DNA of 64,000 bases from Proteobacteria bacterium SG_bin4 (GCA_002083395.1 LWDH01000011.1:1-64000); one strand, 5' to 3'. Shown: positions 1 to 9,552, numbered from the stretch's first letter. Made by a program: numbers and translations. Notes: generated by a model from the sequence alone, not told the origin.

Positions 1-24
1 GTCCAAAGTCAAGTCATTTGTCAT
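1..24 (-). CDS. 5' end of an unidentified CDS running off the left edge
   Basis: Reading the minus strand, an ATG at 24-22 opens a frame coding MTNDLTLD before the window ends. An AAGGT element lies just upstream at Shine-Dalgarno distance. Being downstream of a PilG-type regulator in the same direction, it could be a further chemosensory (pil/che) gene, but eight residues cannot show that. Confidence 0.35.
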
Positions 25-148
25 AAAATTACCTTTTTCTAAGTCAGGTTTTATTCCACAAATTGCCTGTTTATACTTTGAAAACAAAAATTAATTCCAT
101 ATTCCAAAAGTCAATTCTAATGGTTTGTATGAACTTGAAATAGGTTAA

Positions 149-544
149 TTAATTTTGCTGCAAAGTATGGGTGCGTATTATGCTCAATAAACCCTCCGCA
201 GTAAATGGTTTAGTCAGATATCCATCTGAACCCGCCAACCTACCCCGCGCCTTATCAAACAAACCATCTTTACTCGAGAGCATAATGACTGGAATTGATT
301 GATAAGTTGGATTTTTCTTAATTAACATGCATGCTTGATACCCATCCAACCGCGGCATGGTGATATCAATAAAAATAATATCAGGTTGATTATCAATAAT
401 TTTCGACATTGCCACAAAACCATCTTCGGCCAAAATGACATCACACCCAAAGGGGCGCAAAAAAACTTCAGCACTTTTTCGTACTGTGTTGCTATCGTCA
501 ATTACCATAACCTTAATGCCTTTTAAGACATCGGTATTATTCAC
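149..544 (-). CDS. pilG: PilG-type response regulator (single receiver domain)
   Basis: A 131-residue stand-alone CheY-like receiver. The acidic pocket is DD at residues 16-17, the phospho-acceptor aspartate lies in the FIDITMPRLDGYQ segment, and a TKPF motif with the conserved lysine is near the C-terminus. The LSSKDGLFDKARGR segment is characteristic of PilG, which relays chemosensory signals to type IV pilus motors in twitching motility. There is no output domain, so it should act by protein contact. The start is GTG, with AAGGAG five bases upstream. It follows trkA-trkH on the same strand with an 86-bp gap, and the next gene (only its first codons are visible) continues in the same direction. 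Assignment as PilG rather than PilH rests on sequence resemblance recalled from the family. Confidence 0.8.
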   Translation of the reverse strand: MNNTDVLKGIKVMVIDDSNTVRKSAEVFLRPFGCDVILAEDGFVAMSKIIDNQPDIIFIDITMPRLDGYQACMLIKKNPTYQSIPVIMLSSKDGLFDKARGRLAGSDGYLTKPFTAEGLLSIIRTHTLQQN

Positions 545-630
545 TCAAGCTCCTTAATGCTTACGTACCATTTTAATAACTTACGATTCTTCCTTGCTTC
601 GCATACGTGCCCACCTAACTTGCATGAATC

Positions 631-2088
631 TTATTTTCTCCAGAATGCCGGGATAAAAATTGCCAGCACCGTAAAAAATTCCAATCTGCCTAGTAGCATG
701 GCAAAACTGCATATCCAGATTTGAAAATCAGACAATGACGCATAGGTTGTCGCCGGGCCAATGCCCCCAAGACCAGGACCGAGATTATTCAGGCAGGCAA
801 CTGCAGCGGAAAAGGCTGTAATGACATCCAAGCCGCTCAGTGTCAGCAGGAGTGTCATAACAACAATACTCGTGGCATACACAAATAAAAACACCAACAC
901 TGCGAGAATCACTCGATTTGCCAACAGACCTCGGCCTAATTTTGCTGGAATGACCGCATTGGGATGCATTATCGTAATAATTTCTCGATAAACTTGCTGG
1001 TACAGGATCCGCGCACGAATCATTTTGATACCGCCCCCGGTTGATCCGGATGAAGTGCAAAAACCTGATAAAAACAACATCCATAACGGAATGAATATCG
1101 GCCAGAGACTGTAATCAGTATTGCTATAACCAGTTGTCGTCGCCACCGAAACGATATTGAAAGCCGCATAGCGCAGCGCTGTGAGCGGTTCCGGATAAAC
1201 CCCCTCAAACCATAGATAAAAAGCCAATCCAAAGCAACTGACCAGGATAATTAAAATATACCAGCCAACTTCGGAATCATAACGATAAGAAGTTAAGCTC
1301 TTTGCCCGCCAAGCCAAGAAATGTGTTGCAAAGTTGATCCCGGCAATCAACATGAAAAAAATTGCGACCGCTTCAATCAATGGGGAATCCCAGTAGCCAT
1401 AGCTGGCATCGTGCGATGAAAATCCTCCCAATCCCAGTGTTGTAAAAGCGTGCATCACGGCGTCAAACCACTCCATACCGGCCCATCTATAAGCAACGAT
1501 GCAAATCAAAGTCAAACAGGCGTATATGGACCACAGGCCCTTAGCTGTCTCCGCAATACGCGGAGTCAACTTATTTTCTTTCATCGGCCCCGGAATCTCG
1601 GCATTTAATAGCTGTCGGCCACCGACCCCCAGTAGCGGCAGAATCGCGACCGCCAATACAATCAACCCCATACCGCCAAGCCAAACTATCTCGCCACGCC
1701 ATAAATTGATTGATGGCGGCAATTTGTCCAATCCGGACAAAACTGTACCGCCAGTCGCAGTCAAGCCTGAAACCGCTTCGAAATAAGCCATACTGATACT
1801 GAGTTGCGGCATATACAATAGTAGCGGCAGCATCGCAAAAGCGGGCAACACCGACCATACCAGCACTACCAGCAAAAAACCGTCCCGGGTTTGCAATTCA
1901 CGTTTAAAAGGACGCGTAAACAACCACATCATCAAACCGCATCCGAGCGTAATTAAAATCGATTGTTTGAAAACAAGTCCCGCGCCGTCTTCACCCCATA
2001 GCGCCAGACAAAGTGGAATCAACATTGTTAATCCGAATACCAACACCATTTTGCCAAGTACGTTAACAACAACAAGCAGTCGATACAT
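631..2088 (-). CDS. trkH: Trk potassium uptake protein TrkH
   Basis: A 485-residue polytopic inner-membrane protein of normal TrkH length. All four pore loops are visible: TATGGT at 110-115, TTLGLGGFS at 216-224, ATTTGYS at 316-322 and NLGPGLGGIG at 435-444. The filter-forming glycines (G113, the GLGG around 219-222, G320 and the last loop) are kept, so it should be a functional K+-translocating subunit. It starts 11 bp downstream of the trkA stop, so the two are surely co-transcribed and form the transporter with its RCK gating ring. It uses K+ with proton or sodium symport by family knowledge; the ion coupling cannot be read from the sequence. Confidence 0.95.
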   Translation of the reverse strand: MYRLLVVVNVLGKMVLVFGLTMLIPLCLALWGEDGAGLVFKQSILITLGCGLMMWLFTRPFKRELQTRDGFLLVVLVWSVLPAFAMLPLLLYMPQLSISMAYFEAVSGLTATGGTVLSGLDKLPPSINLWRGEIVWLGGMGLIVLAVAILPLLGVGGRQLLNAEIPGPMKENKLTPRIAETAKGLWSIYACLTLICIVAYRWAGMEWFDAVMHAFTTLGLGGFSSHDASYGYWDSPLIEAVAIFFMLIAGINFATHFLAWRAKSLTSYRYDSEVGWYILIILVSCFGLAFYLWFEGVYPEPLTALRYAAFNIVSVATTTGYSNTDYSLWPIFIPLWMLFLSGFCTSSGSTGGGIKMIRARILYQQVYREIITIMHPNAVIPAKLGRGLLANRVILAVLVFLFVYATSIVVMTLLLTLSGLDVITAFSAAVACLNNLGPGLGGIGPATTYASLSDFQIWICSFAMLLGRLEFFTVLAIFIPAFWRK

Positions 2089-2099
2089 GGATTATTTTT

Positions 2100-3551
2100 C
2101 TACAGAAAGCCGACATTAACCTGAAATAGCTTTTCCACTTCGCGAATCATCTTGCGGTTGATCACAAACAAAATCACATGATCTCCCGATTCAATAACTG
2201 TATCGTGATGTGCAATAACAACCTTGACCGCACCCTTAGAGGCATTTGCCGACTGACCTGATTCATTGTTCAAACTCTCACCGAGCCATCCATCCGATTT
2301 GGCTAAACCACGGACGATAGCGCCAATCGTTGCACCTTTCGGCAATTTGATCTCATCGATCCTGCGACCGACTACGTTGGACGATTTTGCATCGCCATGC
2401 GCCACCAACTCCAGAGCCTCCGCCGCGCCACGCCGCAGACTATGCACGGCGGCCACATCGCCATGCCGGACGTAGGCCAGTAAGGAACCAATGGTAACCT
2501 GCGCCGGCGAAATGGCGATATCAATCCCGCTGCTTTGAACCAAATCGACGTAAGCACCGCGATTGATGAGTGCGATTACCTTATGCGCTCCCATACGTTT
2601 TGCCAGCAGCGCTGACATGATGTTATTTTCATCATCATTCGTCAGTGCGCAAAACATATCCATCTCAGCGATGTTTTCATCTTCCAGCAAGGTTTCGTCG
2701 GTAGAATCCCCATGCAACACCAATGCATTACTCAGTTCACCGGCCAGTCGCTCACAGGCTTGATAATTGCGTTCGATGATTCTGACCTGATAATCTTTCT
2801 CCAACGTTCCGCCAAGCCGTCTGCCAATTTTGCCTCCCCCGGCAATCATTACATGCTTGACCGGTTCATCCATCCTGCGCAATTCCCGCATAACCGTTCG
2901 AATATCTTCAGTTGCAGCGATAAAGAACACCTCATCTTCTGCTTCGATGACAGTATCCCCCTCCGGAATTATTGGGCGATCTTTACGAAAAATAGCCGCA
3001 ACCCGGGTATCGACATTCGGAACATGTTTGCGTAATTCCTGTAGCTGCTGACCGACCAGCAATCCCCCTTGCAGCGCCCGAACCGCCACCAGACTGACTT
3101 CTCCCGACGCAAAATCGAGCACTTGCAACGCTTCCGGAAATTCAATCAGCTTTTCAATATATTCCGTGAGAATTTGTTCAGGGCAAATCGCAAAATCCAC
3201 ACAAAAATTCTCGGTCGAGAAAATTTCAGGATGCTCGAGATATTCTGTGGATCGGATGCGGGCAATCTTCGTGGGAGTATTAAATAATGTGGCGGCGAGT
3301 TTACAAGCAACCAAGTTGGTTTCATCGTGTTCGGTGACCGCCAATATCATATCCGCGTCATGCGCACCGGCGCTAACCAGCACCGAAGGATGCGAAGCGT
3401 TGCCCACAACCGTGCGTAAATCCAAGCGATCTTGCAAAAGCGCCAAGCGTTTCGGATCGACATCAACCATGGTGATATCGTTGGCCTCGCTGACCAGATT
3501 CTCTGCCACGGATGTGCCTACTTGACCGGCACCTAAAATAATAATCTTCAA
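2100..3551 (-). CDS. trkA: Trk system regulatory NAD-binding subunit TrkA
   Basis: A 483-residue cytosolic protein built of two RCK (TrkA-N plus TrkA-C) halves. Rossmann glycine motifs sit at GAGQVG (7-12) and GGGKIG (238-243), each followed by the acidic residue that fixes the nucleotide ribose (D30 region and the IIERN stretch). TrkA forms the gating ring under TrkH and responds to NAD(H)/ATP. A Ser/Asn-rich insert (around 428-440) between the last strands of the second TrkA-C domain is longer than I expect. It sits directly between the monophosphatase gene (1 bp upstream) and trkH (11 bp downstream), in one transcription unit. Confidence 0.95.
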   Translation of the reverse strand: MKIIILGAGQVGTSVAENLVSEANDITMVDVDPKRLALLQDRLDLRTVVGNASHPSVLVSAGAHDADMILAVTEHDETNLVACKLAATLFNTPTKIARIRSTEYLEHPEIFSTENFCVDFAICPEQILTEYIEKLIEFPEALQVLDFASGEVSLVAVRALQGGLLVGQQLQELRKHVPNVDTRVAAIFRKDRPIIPEGDTVIEAEDEVFFIAATEDIRTVMRELRRMDEPVKHVMIAGGGKIGRRLGGTLEKDYQVRIIERNYQACERLAGELSNALVLHGDSTDETLLEDENIAEMDMFCALTNDDENNIMSALLAKRMGAHKVIALINRGAYVDLVQSSGIDIAISPAQVTIGSLLAYVRHGDVAAVHSLRRGAAEALELVAHGDAKSSNVVGRRIDEIKLPKGATIGAIVRGLAKSDGWLGESLNNESGQSANASKGAVKVVIAHHDTVIESGDHVILFVINRKMIREVEKLFQVNVGFL

Positions 3552-3552
3552 T

Positions 3553-4380
3553 TCAGCGACCTATTTCTTTGCGATTTTCCCGCACCCAATCCCGCCACTG
3601 CGCAAATAATACGGGATCCAGTGCGGCAATCACCGAGCGATGCCATATAGGGCTAGCCCAATAATCATCATGCTCAAAACCGCACATATTGCCGCCTGCT
3701 TCCGCCAGAATCAGAGAACCCGCTGCGTAATCCCACGGCTTCTGTCCACCGTGCAAGTACAAATCAAAATAACCAGCAGCGGTATAACACCACTCCAGTG
3801 CGCAAGCGCCGAAATTCCGCTGTGACGCAAACGGCGGATATGCGGCAACTCTGGCAGCAAATGCCCGATCCAATCGCTTCAGATCCACATTCGCCATCGC
3901 GCTTGATAATGGCGGCGCATGCTTTTTAAGCGGTAAAGCGACGCCATTCAGGAACGCGCCATTCCCTTTGGTCGCATAAAACATCTCATCCGTCACAGGG
4001 TTATAAATCACGCCAAGCACACTCTTTCCCTGTTCCATATAGGCCACGGACGTGGCAAAGTAAGGCAAACCGTTATAAAAATTGGATGTCCCATCGATCG
4101 GATCGATACTCCATAATCCCGATTCGCCTTTGATCCATTCGGCTTGCTGTTCCGCATCGGTCATTTCTTCACCCATCGCTGCAGCTGGATGGATTTTCTG
4201 CAATCGATCCAGCAGCGCGTTTTGTGCAGCCACGTCCGCTTCGGTAAAAAAACTGCCATCCGATTTGGTTTGCCGACCTACTCGCAAATAGCGCGGCATG
4301 ATAACTTCCTGAGCAACGTCTCTGACTGCCGCGATCACTTTTTCTAACACAGCTACTCCGAACGCCATTTGATCGAACAA
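3553..4380 (-). CDS. Inositol-monophosphatase-family phosphatase (HisN- or SuhB-like)
   Basis: A 275-residue member of the Li+-sensitive, Mg2+-dependent phosphatase superfamily. The metal-binding motifs are complete: GEE at 70-72, DPIDGTSNF at 93-101 and WDYAAG at 216-221. Such enzymes dephosphorylate inositol-1-phosphate, histidinol phosphate, PAP or similar sugars; the motif set does not say which. The first ATG overlaps the end of the upstream thioredoxin-like gene by 28 bp, and a second ATG four codons in would reduce this to 16 bp. The stop lies one base from the trkA start, so translation is probably coupled. A HisN role is possible but nothing histidine-related is nearby. Confidence 0.8.
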   Translation of the reverse strand: MFDQMAFGVAVLEKVIAAVRDVAQEVIMPRYLRVGRQTKSDGSFFTEADVAAQNALLDRLQKIHPAAAMGEEMTDAEQQAEWIKGESGLWSIDPIDGTSNFYNGLPYFATSVAYMEQGKSVLGVIYNPVTDEMFYATKGNGAFLNGVALPLKKHAPPLSSAMANVDLKRLDRAFAARVAAYPPFASQRNFGACALEWCYTAAGYFDLYLHGGQKPWDYAAGSLILAEAGGNMCGFEHDDYWASPIWHRSVIAALDPVLFAQWRDWVRENRKEIGR

Positions 4381-4910
4381 CCGATGCTGGGAATTTGTTC
4401 GGCGGGACCACGCCCGGTCTTGGCAACTTGCAACATCGCTTCGAACAAATCCCGGCGCACATCCGCAGGCGCCGCTTCTTTACGGGATGCATCGAGACGT
4501 CCGCGATATTGCAATTCCAGATTGCCATTGAATCCAAAAAAATCCGGCGTGCAGACCGCGCCATATTTCTTAGCGATTTCTTGTGTTTCATCCCAAACAT
4601 AGGGAAACGGATAATTCAATCGCTGAGCCACGAGCTTCATGTTCTCAAAAGAATCTTCCGGATAATCTGCCGGATCGTTGGACATGATGGCAATGGCATT
4701 GATGCCATGCTGCCTTAATTCATTAACATCACGGATAATGCGATCCTGCACCGCCTTAACATACGGGCAGTGATTGCAAATAAACATGACCAAAAGTCCG
4801 TTTTCCCCTTTTGCCGAAGCCAGGTTATAGCGTTTGCCATCGACACCCAGCAAATCAAAATCAATCGCCTGCCAACCGAAATCACAGACTGGCGTCTCTA
4901 AACTTGCCAT
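4353..4910 (-). CDS. Thioredoxin-fold (AhpC/TSA-like redoxin) protein
   Basis: 185 residues with a thioredoxin-like fold. CNHCPY at 45-50 provides a CxxC pair, followed by the VWDETQEIAKKYGAVCTPDFF segment that carries the cis-proline (CTPDF). This is the pattern of the small cytosolic thioredoxin-family/alkyl-hydroperoxide-reductase-like proteins common in proteobacteria. There is no signal peptide or membrane anchor, so a cytoplasmic redox role is likely; the substrate is unknown. It is the first gene of the leftward unit that continues into the monophosphatase, trkA and trkH. The 149 bp between it and divergent rsmE should hold both promoters. Confidence 0.75.
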   Translation of the reverse strand: MASLETPVCDFGWQAIDFDLLGVDGKRYNLASAKGENGLLVMFICNHCPYVKAVQDRIIRDVNELRQHGINAIAIMSNDPADYPEDSFENMKLVAQRLNYPFPYVWDETQEIAKKYGAVCTPDFFGFNGNLELQYRGRLDASRKEAAPADVRRDLFEAMLQVAKTGRGPAEQIPSIGCSIKWRSE

Positions 4911-5059
4911 ATAACTTACTCCATCGATTAAAAATTATTTCAATAATTGTTTGCATAGCAGAATCATTAATATTACCCAGTCAATGCCTGGTGCATAACA
5001 TGCTATATTAGCATGACTCTATTTGTTGAAATCGCCGCTCCAAGGCAACGACATCGAAC

Positions 5060-5806
5060 ATGCACGCTCGTTTCTACCATCCTGAAGCTATCACCGCTGG
5101 ACAGATGATTGAGTTATCGTCTGAAAACAAACATCATGCCGCGCGGGTACTACGCCTTAGAAATGGCGATGCGATCACGTTATTCAATGGTCACGGCGGC
5201 GAGTATAGCGCGCGGATCGATTCCATCCGTAAAGATAGCATCACGGTATTGGTTGATAGCTATCAAGACATCGACCGGGAATCGCCATTACACATCGAAC
5301 TGGCCCAAGCCATTTGCGTCAATGAAAAAATGGATTGGATCATACAAAAATCGGTCGAACTCGGCGTAACGCAGATCCAACCGGTATCCACCGCTCGCAG
5401 CATTGTACATCTGTCAAATGAACGTTCCGAGAAACGACTGCAACATTGGCAAAAAATCGTCATCTCAGCCTGCGAACAATGTGGCAGAAATCTTGTACCC
5501 CAAATATATCCACTGATCACTCTGCCGGAATGGTTGAGCCGGAAAAAAATGCATCGCACCCCGCAAGATATTCTTATCATGTTATCCGCCACGGCGACAC
5601 AAAGCTTGAAAGATTTACCCGAACCGGCAGCCGATGCTAAAGTGGCTCTTGTTATCGGTCCCGAAGGCGGATTCACCGAGGAAGAAGAATTCGCGATCGG
5701 ACATTCGGGTTTCGTGCCACTGCATCTGGGCAGCCGCATTTTGCGCACGGAAAGCGCCGCGCTCGCGGCAATTGCTGCGATGCAAGCGCTTTGGGGAGAT
5801 TACTGA
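5060..5806 (+). CDS. rsmE: 16S rRNA m3U1498 methyltransferase RsmE
   Basis: A 248-residue SPOUT-class methyltransferase of normal RsmE length. An N-terminal PUA-like domain (the MHARFYHPE start and HHAARVLRLRNGD) precedes the knotted SAM-binding domain with GPEGGF near residue 200 and LGSRILRTESA near 223, both diagnostic. It methylates U1498 in the decoding centre of the 30S subunit. The stop codon overlaps the argA start (TGATG), so argA is probably translated by coupling. Confidence 0.93.
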   Translation: MHARFYHPEAITAGQMIELSSENKHHAARVLRLRNGDAITLFNGHGGEYSARIDSIRKDSITVLVDSYQDIDRESPLHIELAQAICVNEKMDWIIQKSVELGVTQIQPVSTARSIVHLSNERSEKRLQHWQKIVISACEQCGRNLVPQIYPLITLPEWLSRKKMHRTPQDILIMLSATATQSLKDLPEPAADAKVALVIGPEGGFTEEEEFAIGHSGFVPLHLGSRILRTESAALAAIAAMQALWGDY

Positions 5807-7173
5807 TGACAACCATCAATAATAAACCGGATACAACCGCGGAATTTGTCGCCTGGTTTCGTTCCGTAGCACCTTACATCCATACCTTTCGCGGCAAGGT
5901 CTTTGTCATCGGTTTTAGCGGTGAAATGATCACCGATGCCAAATTCGTCAACTTCATTCATGACATCAACTTGCTTGCCAGCCTCGGTGTACGACTGGTT
6001 CTGGTTCATGGCGCCCGGCCGCAAATTCAATTGCGTTTGGACGAATCGCAATTGGAAACGCAAACAGTCCAGGGTATGCGCGTCACCGATGCCGCCGCGT
6101 TGCAATGCGTCAAGGAATCGGTCGGACGAGTACAGCACGAAATTGCCGCGCTGCTTTCGATGGGATTGCCGAATTCGCCGATGGCCAACGCCGCGATTCG
6201 GGTCACCTGCGGCAACTTTGTTACCGCCTGTCCGTATGGCGTCATTCAAGGCGTTGACTTGATGCATACCGGCAAAGTGCGCAAAATCAACGCGCCAGCC
6301 ATTCATTCGCGCTTGGAACAAGGCGATGTAGTATTGATTTCGCCGCTCGGCTACTCACCCACCGGCGAGATTTTCAATCTCACGATGGAAAATGTGGCGA
6401 CCGAAACCGCCATCGCGCTCCGCGCAGAAAAATTAATTCTGCTGCTGGATACCGTCGATTGCACCGCATCCGATGAAAATAAGACAGGAAAATTGCCGCG
6501 CGAACTGACCGTCGCCGAAAGCAAGTTATTGCTGGAGCATAAAATTCCAACTGCTACACCTCTTGTACCAGATGCCTTATTGCCCGCATTGCAATCAGCA
6601 ACCAAAGCTTGCGAAATGGGCGTCACCCGCGCGCATCTAGTCAGCCGCCATTGCGATGGCGCCATCTTACAAGAGCTGTTCACCCATCATGGCATCGGCG
6701 CCATGATCACGCAAGAATCGCTGCAAGCCCTCAGAAAAGCAAAAATCGAAGACGTCGGTGGCATTTTACAATTGATCGAACCGCTCGAAACCGAAGGCAT
6801 TCTGGTCAGGCGCGGCCGCGAACTGCTGGAAATTGAAATCGACCGGTTTACCGTTTTCGAGCACGACGGCATCATTCTGGGCTGCGCGGCGCTGTACCCA
6901 TTCCCCGAAGAACACGCCTGTGAACTCGCCTGCCTGGCGATTCACCCGGATTACCGTGATCAGGGGCACGGCGAGCGCTTGCTTAAACACATCGAAAATA
7001 AAACGATTGCGCAAGGCATTCACAAACTATTCGTGCTCACCACGCATGCCACCCATTGGTTCATCGAACACGGATTCAATGTAGCCACACCCGCCGAACT
7101 GCCGAAAGTCAAACAGAATTTATACAACTACCAACGCCGATCAAAAGTACTGATCAAACACCTCAGCGATTAG
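5806..7173 (+). CDS. argA: N-acetylglutamate synthase ArgA
   Basis: About 455 residues: an amino-acid-kinase-fold domain (residues 1 to about 290, with LVLVHGARPQI) that in this family is the arginine-binding regulatory part, followed by a C-terminal GNAT acetyltransferase domain with the acetyl-CoA loop around HPDYRDQGHG (residues 378-387). It makes N-acetylglutamate from glutamate and acetyl-CoA, the first step of arginine synthesis, and is feedback-inhibited by arginine in classical ArgA. The ATG at 5806 was preferred to an in-frame TTG at 5791 because it overlaps the rsmE stop and has GGGGAG at good distance. Confidence 0.93.
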   Translation: MTTINNKPDTTAEFVAWFRSVAPYIHTFRGKVFVIGFSGEMITDAKFVNFIHDINLLASLGVRLVLVHGARPQIQLRLDESQLETQTVQGMRVTDAAALQCVKESVGRVQHEIAALLSMGLPNSPMANAAIRVTCGNFVTACPYGVIQGVDLMHTGKVRKINAPAIHSRLEQGDVVLISPLGYSPTGEIFNLTMENVATETAIALRAEKLILLLDTVDCTASDENKTGKLPRELTVAESKLLLEHKIPTATPLVPDALLPALQSATKACEMGVTRAHLVSRHCDGAILQELFTHHGIGAMITQESLQALRKAKIEDVGGILQLIEPLETEGILVRRGRELLEIEIDRFTVFEHDGIILGCAALYPFPEEHACELACLAIHPDYRDQGHGERLLKHIENKTIAQGIHKLFVLTTHATHWFIEHGFNVATPAELPKVKQNLYNYQRRSKVLIKHLSD

Positions 7174-7249
7174 CAAAAAATTCATACGAACGGTTTACGC
7201 AATGAAACGAACGTTTCATAATGCCGTTTTTTTCAAGGACGTATCCACA

Positions 7250-7528
7250 ATGGCAAGAATGGTGAATTGCATCAAATTGGGCCGCGAGGCCGAAGGCTTG
7301 GACTTCCAAACCTACCCCGGCGAACTCGGCAAACGGATTTTTGAAAACGTATCGAAAGAAGCCTGGAATCAATGGATCAAACACCAGACCATGCTGGTCA
7401 ACGAAAACCGGTTGAACCTGTCCGATCCGAAAGCCCGTAAATATCTGGCGGAACAAATGGAAGCGCATTTTTTTGGGGAAGGTGCGGAACAGGCAGCGGG
7501 GTATGTGCCGCCGAACAATCCTACTTAG
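7250..7528 (+). CDS. yggX: YggX-family Fe(II) trafficking / oxidative-protection protein
   Basis: A 92-residue small cytosolic protein beginning MARMVNCIKLG, with the family's conserved Cys at position 7 and the segments YPGELGKRI and WNQWIKHQTMLVNE that define YggX. It is linked to iron trafficking and protection of Fe-S enzymes from superoxide. The internal ATG at 7250 was chosen over an in-frame one at 7202 because the N-terminus then matches the family exactly and CAAGGACG precedes it. It lies 76 bp after argA and may share its transcript. Confidence 0.9.
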   Translation: MARMVNCIKLGREAEGLDFQTYPGELGKRIFENVSKEAWNQWIKHQTMLVNENRLNLSDPKARKYLAEQMEAHFFGEGAEQAAGYVPPNNPT

Positions 7529-7617
7529 TCACTAGCATATTTCTAATATAGAAGAACAATCTCCAAATAAATAGTATAAAAAAACATTTAATCTCATTTT
7601 TTAATTTTGCAAAAAAC

Positions 7618-8118
7618 TTATGAGTTATTGATTACTTTACTATTTAATTCAAATTGCTTGCTAGTACAGTATCCTTTCAATTTCCTAGCCAACAATAAGA
7701 ACTGTTTTATATCAATCTCTTCAGATAGCAAATTAAAAGAACTAGCTTGAAATGAAAAACCATTCTCTACTCCACCTGACCAAATAACCGGCTTATAGTT
7801 GTAATCTGAATGGGCGAGAGCCTGGTTACGCAGGCTGATTATTTTCTGATGAAGTTCACGCTCATCATCATTTAAAAAAATTCGAGTTACATTCTTTGGT
7901 AATTTTGATACTGCTTTGGGATGGTCTTCACTCTTAAGAAAAGATCTAGCAAATGAAATAATTGCAGCCAAAAGGAGAGCACGTTTAATATTTTCATTAT
8001 CGATGAGTTTCTGTTCGAAGCAAAGTAGATATTTTTCAGCTTCATAAAAATCATCTTCAGAAAGAATCATGCGATGAATTTGAGCGCGAAGCCTTTCATT
8101 AGAAGGGGATTGGGACAT
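7618..8118 (-). CDS. Hypothetical protein with a HEPN-like motif
   Basis: 166 residues, predicted mostly helical, without signal peptide or membrane segment. The segment SLRNQALAHSDY carries an R-x5-H arrangement (R and H in RNQALAH) typical of HEPN nucleases and of AbiU2-like proteins, preceded by an amphipathic helix (DDERELHQKII). No nucleotidyltransferase (MNT) or antitoxin gene is adjacent, so if it is a toxin it stands alone. The gene and its flanks are clearly AT-richer than the neighbours, which suggests later acquisition. It is convergent with yggX. The HEPN reading is from a motif only; the function is unknown. Confidence 0.65.
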   Translation of the reverse strand: MSQSPSNERLRAQIHRMILSEDDFYEAEKYLLCFEQKLIDNENIKRALLLAAIISFARSFLKSEDHPKAVSKLPKNVTRIFLNDDERELHQKIISLRNQALAHSDYNYKPVIWSGGVENGFSFQASSFNLLSEEIDIKQFLLLARKLKGYCTSKQFELNSKVINNS

Positions 8119-8358
8119 ATATTCGAATTGAAATCTAACTTAAGACTTGAATAACTTGCTTCCCTTACAAATAGAAAACAATTCCAATTACATTTATTGT
8201 GAATATCTTTTCTAAAAGATATTCATCCCTCCCAAAGCTCGCTTGTAATAATTAATCATGAAAAAACAAAGATTACCCAAAAATCAGCCCTATGATTGCT
8301 AATTCTGATTAACAATCATAGAGTTTAAAGTTTAGATGGTGGGTAAACCGTGATTAAT
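8119..8358. other. AT-rich intergenic region between HEPN-like gene and fba
   Basis: About 240 bp without a convincing reading frame. It holds the start region of the leftward hypothetical gene and the hairpin that probably ends the tkt-fba transcript. I see nothing else in it. Confidence 0.6.
8284..8321 (-). terminator. Probable terminator after fba
   Basis: CTATGATTG (8290-8298) pairs perfectly with CAATCATAG (8313-8321), and the loop holds a nested TAAT/ATTA pair around TCTG, giving 13 pairs with one mismatch. On the minus strand it is followed a few bases later by TTTTT. It lies 38 bp past the fba stop. Confidence 0.6.
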
Positions 8359-9423
8359 CTATTTAATTATCGCGTTCAATTCGCCTTTAGCATAGCGATT
8401 CGCCATGTCTTCCAGCGAAATGGCTTTGATTTTGCTGGCTTGGCCGGCGCAGCCGAAAGCTTCGAAGCGGGCTTTGCAAATTTCTTTGGCCGCAGCGGTC
8501 GCTTCTTTCAGGAATTTGCGCGGGTCGAAATTGCTTTTGTCGGTTTCCAGGCTGCGGCGGATCGCGCCGGTCATCGCCAGACGGATGTCGGTGTCGATGT
8601 TGACTTTGCGCACGCCGTATTTGATGCCTTCCTGGATTTCCTCAACTGGGACGCCATAGGTTTCCTTGATGTCGCCGCCGAATTTGCGGATGATTTCCAG
8701 CCATTCTTGCGGAACCGAGCTGGAACCGTGCATCACCAGATGAGTGTTGGGAATGCGCGCATGAATTTCCTTGATACGTTGAATCGCCAGAATATCGCCG
8801 GTGGGTTTACGGGTGAATTTGTATGCGCCGTGCGAGGTGCCGATCGCGATCGCCAAAGCATCGACGCCGGTTTTACGCACGAAATCGGCGGCTTCTTCCG
8901 GATCGGTCAGCAGTTGATCATGCGATAACACACCTTCCGCGCCGTGTCCATCCTCGGCTTCGCCCATGCCGGATTCCAGAGAACCCAAGCAACCCAGCTC
9001 GCCTTCTACCGAAACGCCAACCGAATGCGCGATGTTCACAACATCCGCCGTAACGTTGACATTGTATTCGTAGGTGGAAGGGGTTTTAGCATCCGCTTGC
9101 AAGGAGCCGTCCATCATGACACTCGAGAAACCGCTGCGAATCGCATTCACGCAAACGGATGGCGATGCGCCATGATCTTGATGCATCACGATCGGAATAT
9201 GCGGATACGCTTCAACCGCTGCTGCGATCAGATGCCGCAAAAACGCTTCACCGGCATATTTTCTTGCACCGGCGGAGCCTTGCATGATCACCGGGCTGTT
9301 GCATTCGTCGGCTGCTTGCATGATCGCTTGAATTTGTTCCAGATTGTTGACGTTGAAAGCCGGCAAACCGTAGCCGTTTTCCGCCGCATGATCTAGTAAT
9401 TGTCTGAGTGATACGAGTGCCAT
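8359..9423 (-). CDS. fba: Class II fructose-bisphosphate aldolase
   Basis: 354 residues, the usual length of CbbA-type class II aldolases. HQDHG at 81-85 supplies the catalytic Asp and a zinc-binding His; further zinc ligands are in VEGELG and VMHGSSS. It interconverts fructose-1,6-bisphosphate with dihydroxyacetone phosphate and glyceraldehyde-3-phosphate (and sedoheptulose bisphosphate in the Calvin cycle). It is last in the leftward run tkt-gap-pgk-pyk-fba, separated from pyk by 129 bp, so it could have its own promoter. A likely terminator follows. Confidence 0.95.
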   Translation of the reverse strand: MALVSLRQLLDHAAENGYGLPAFNVNNLEQIQAIMQAADECNSPVIMQGSAGARKYAGEAFLRHLIAAAVEAYPHIPIVMHQDHGASPSVCVNAIRSGFSSVMMDGSLQADAKTPSTYEYNVNVTADVVNIAHSVGVSVEGELGCLGSLESGMGEAEDGHGAEGVLSHDQLLTDPEEAADFVRKTGVDALAIAIGTSHGAYKFTRKPTGDILAIQRIKEIHARIPNTHLVMHGSSSVPQEWLEIIRKFGGDIKETYGVPVEEIQEGIKYGVRKVNIDTDIRLAMTGAIRRSLETDKSNFDPRKFLKEATAAAKEICKARFEAFGCAGQASKIKAISLEDMANRYAKGELNAIIK

Positions 9424-9552
9424 TTAGATCTCCTTATAAAATATCGAAATAAAATTCTGTGATGCATAAGTATAAGCGATTATTCTGCAGGATTGCTGCT
9501 TGAATCATCAACCCGTACGCATCGTGCCCGGACGCCAAGAGCATCTGCTAGC

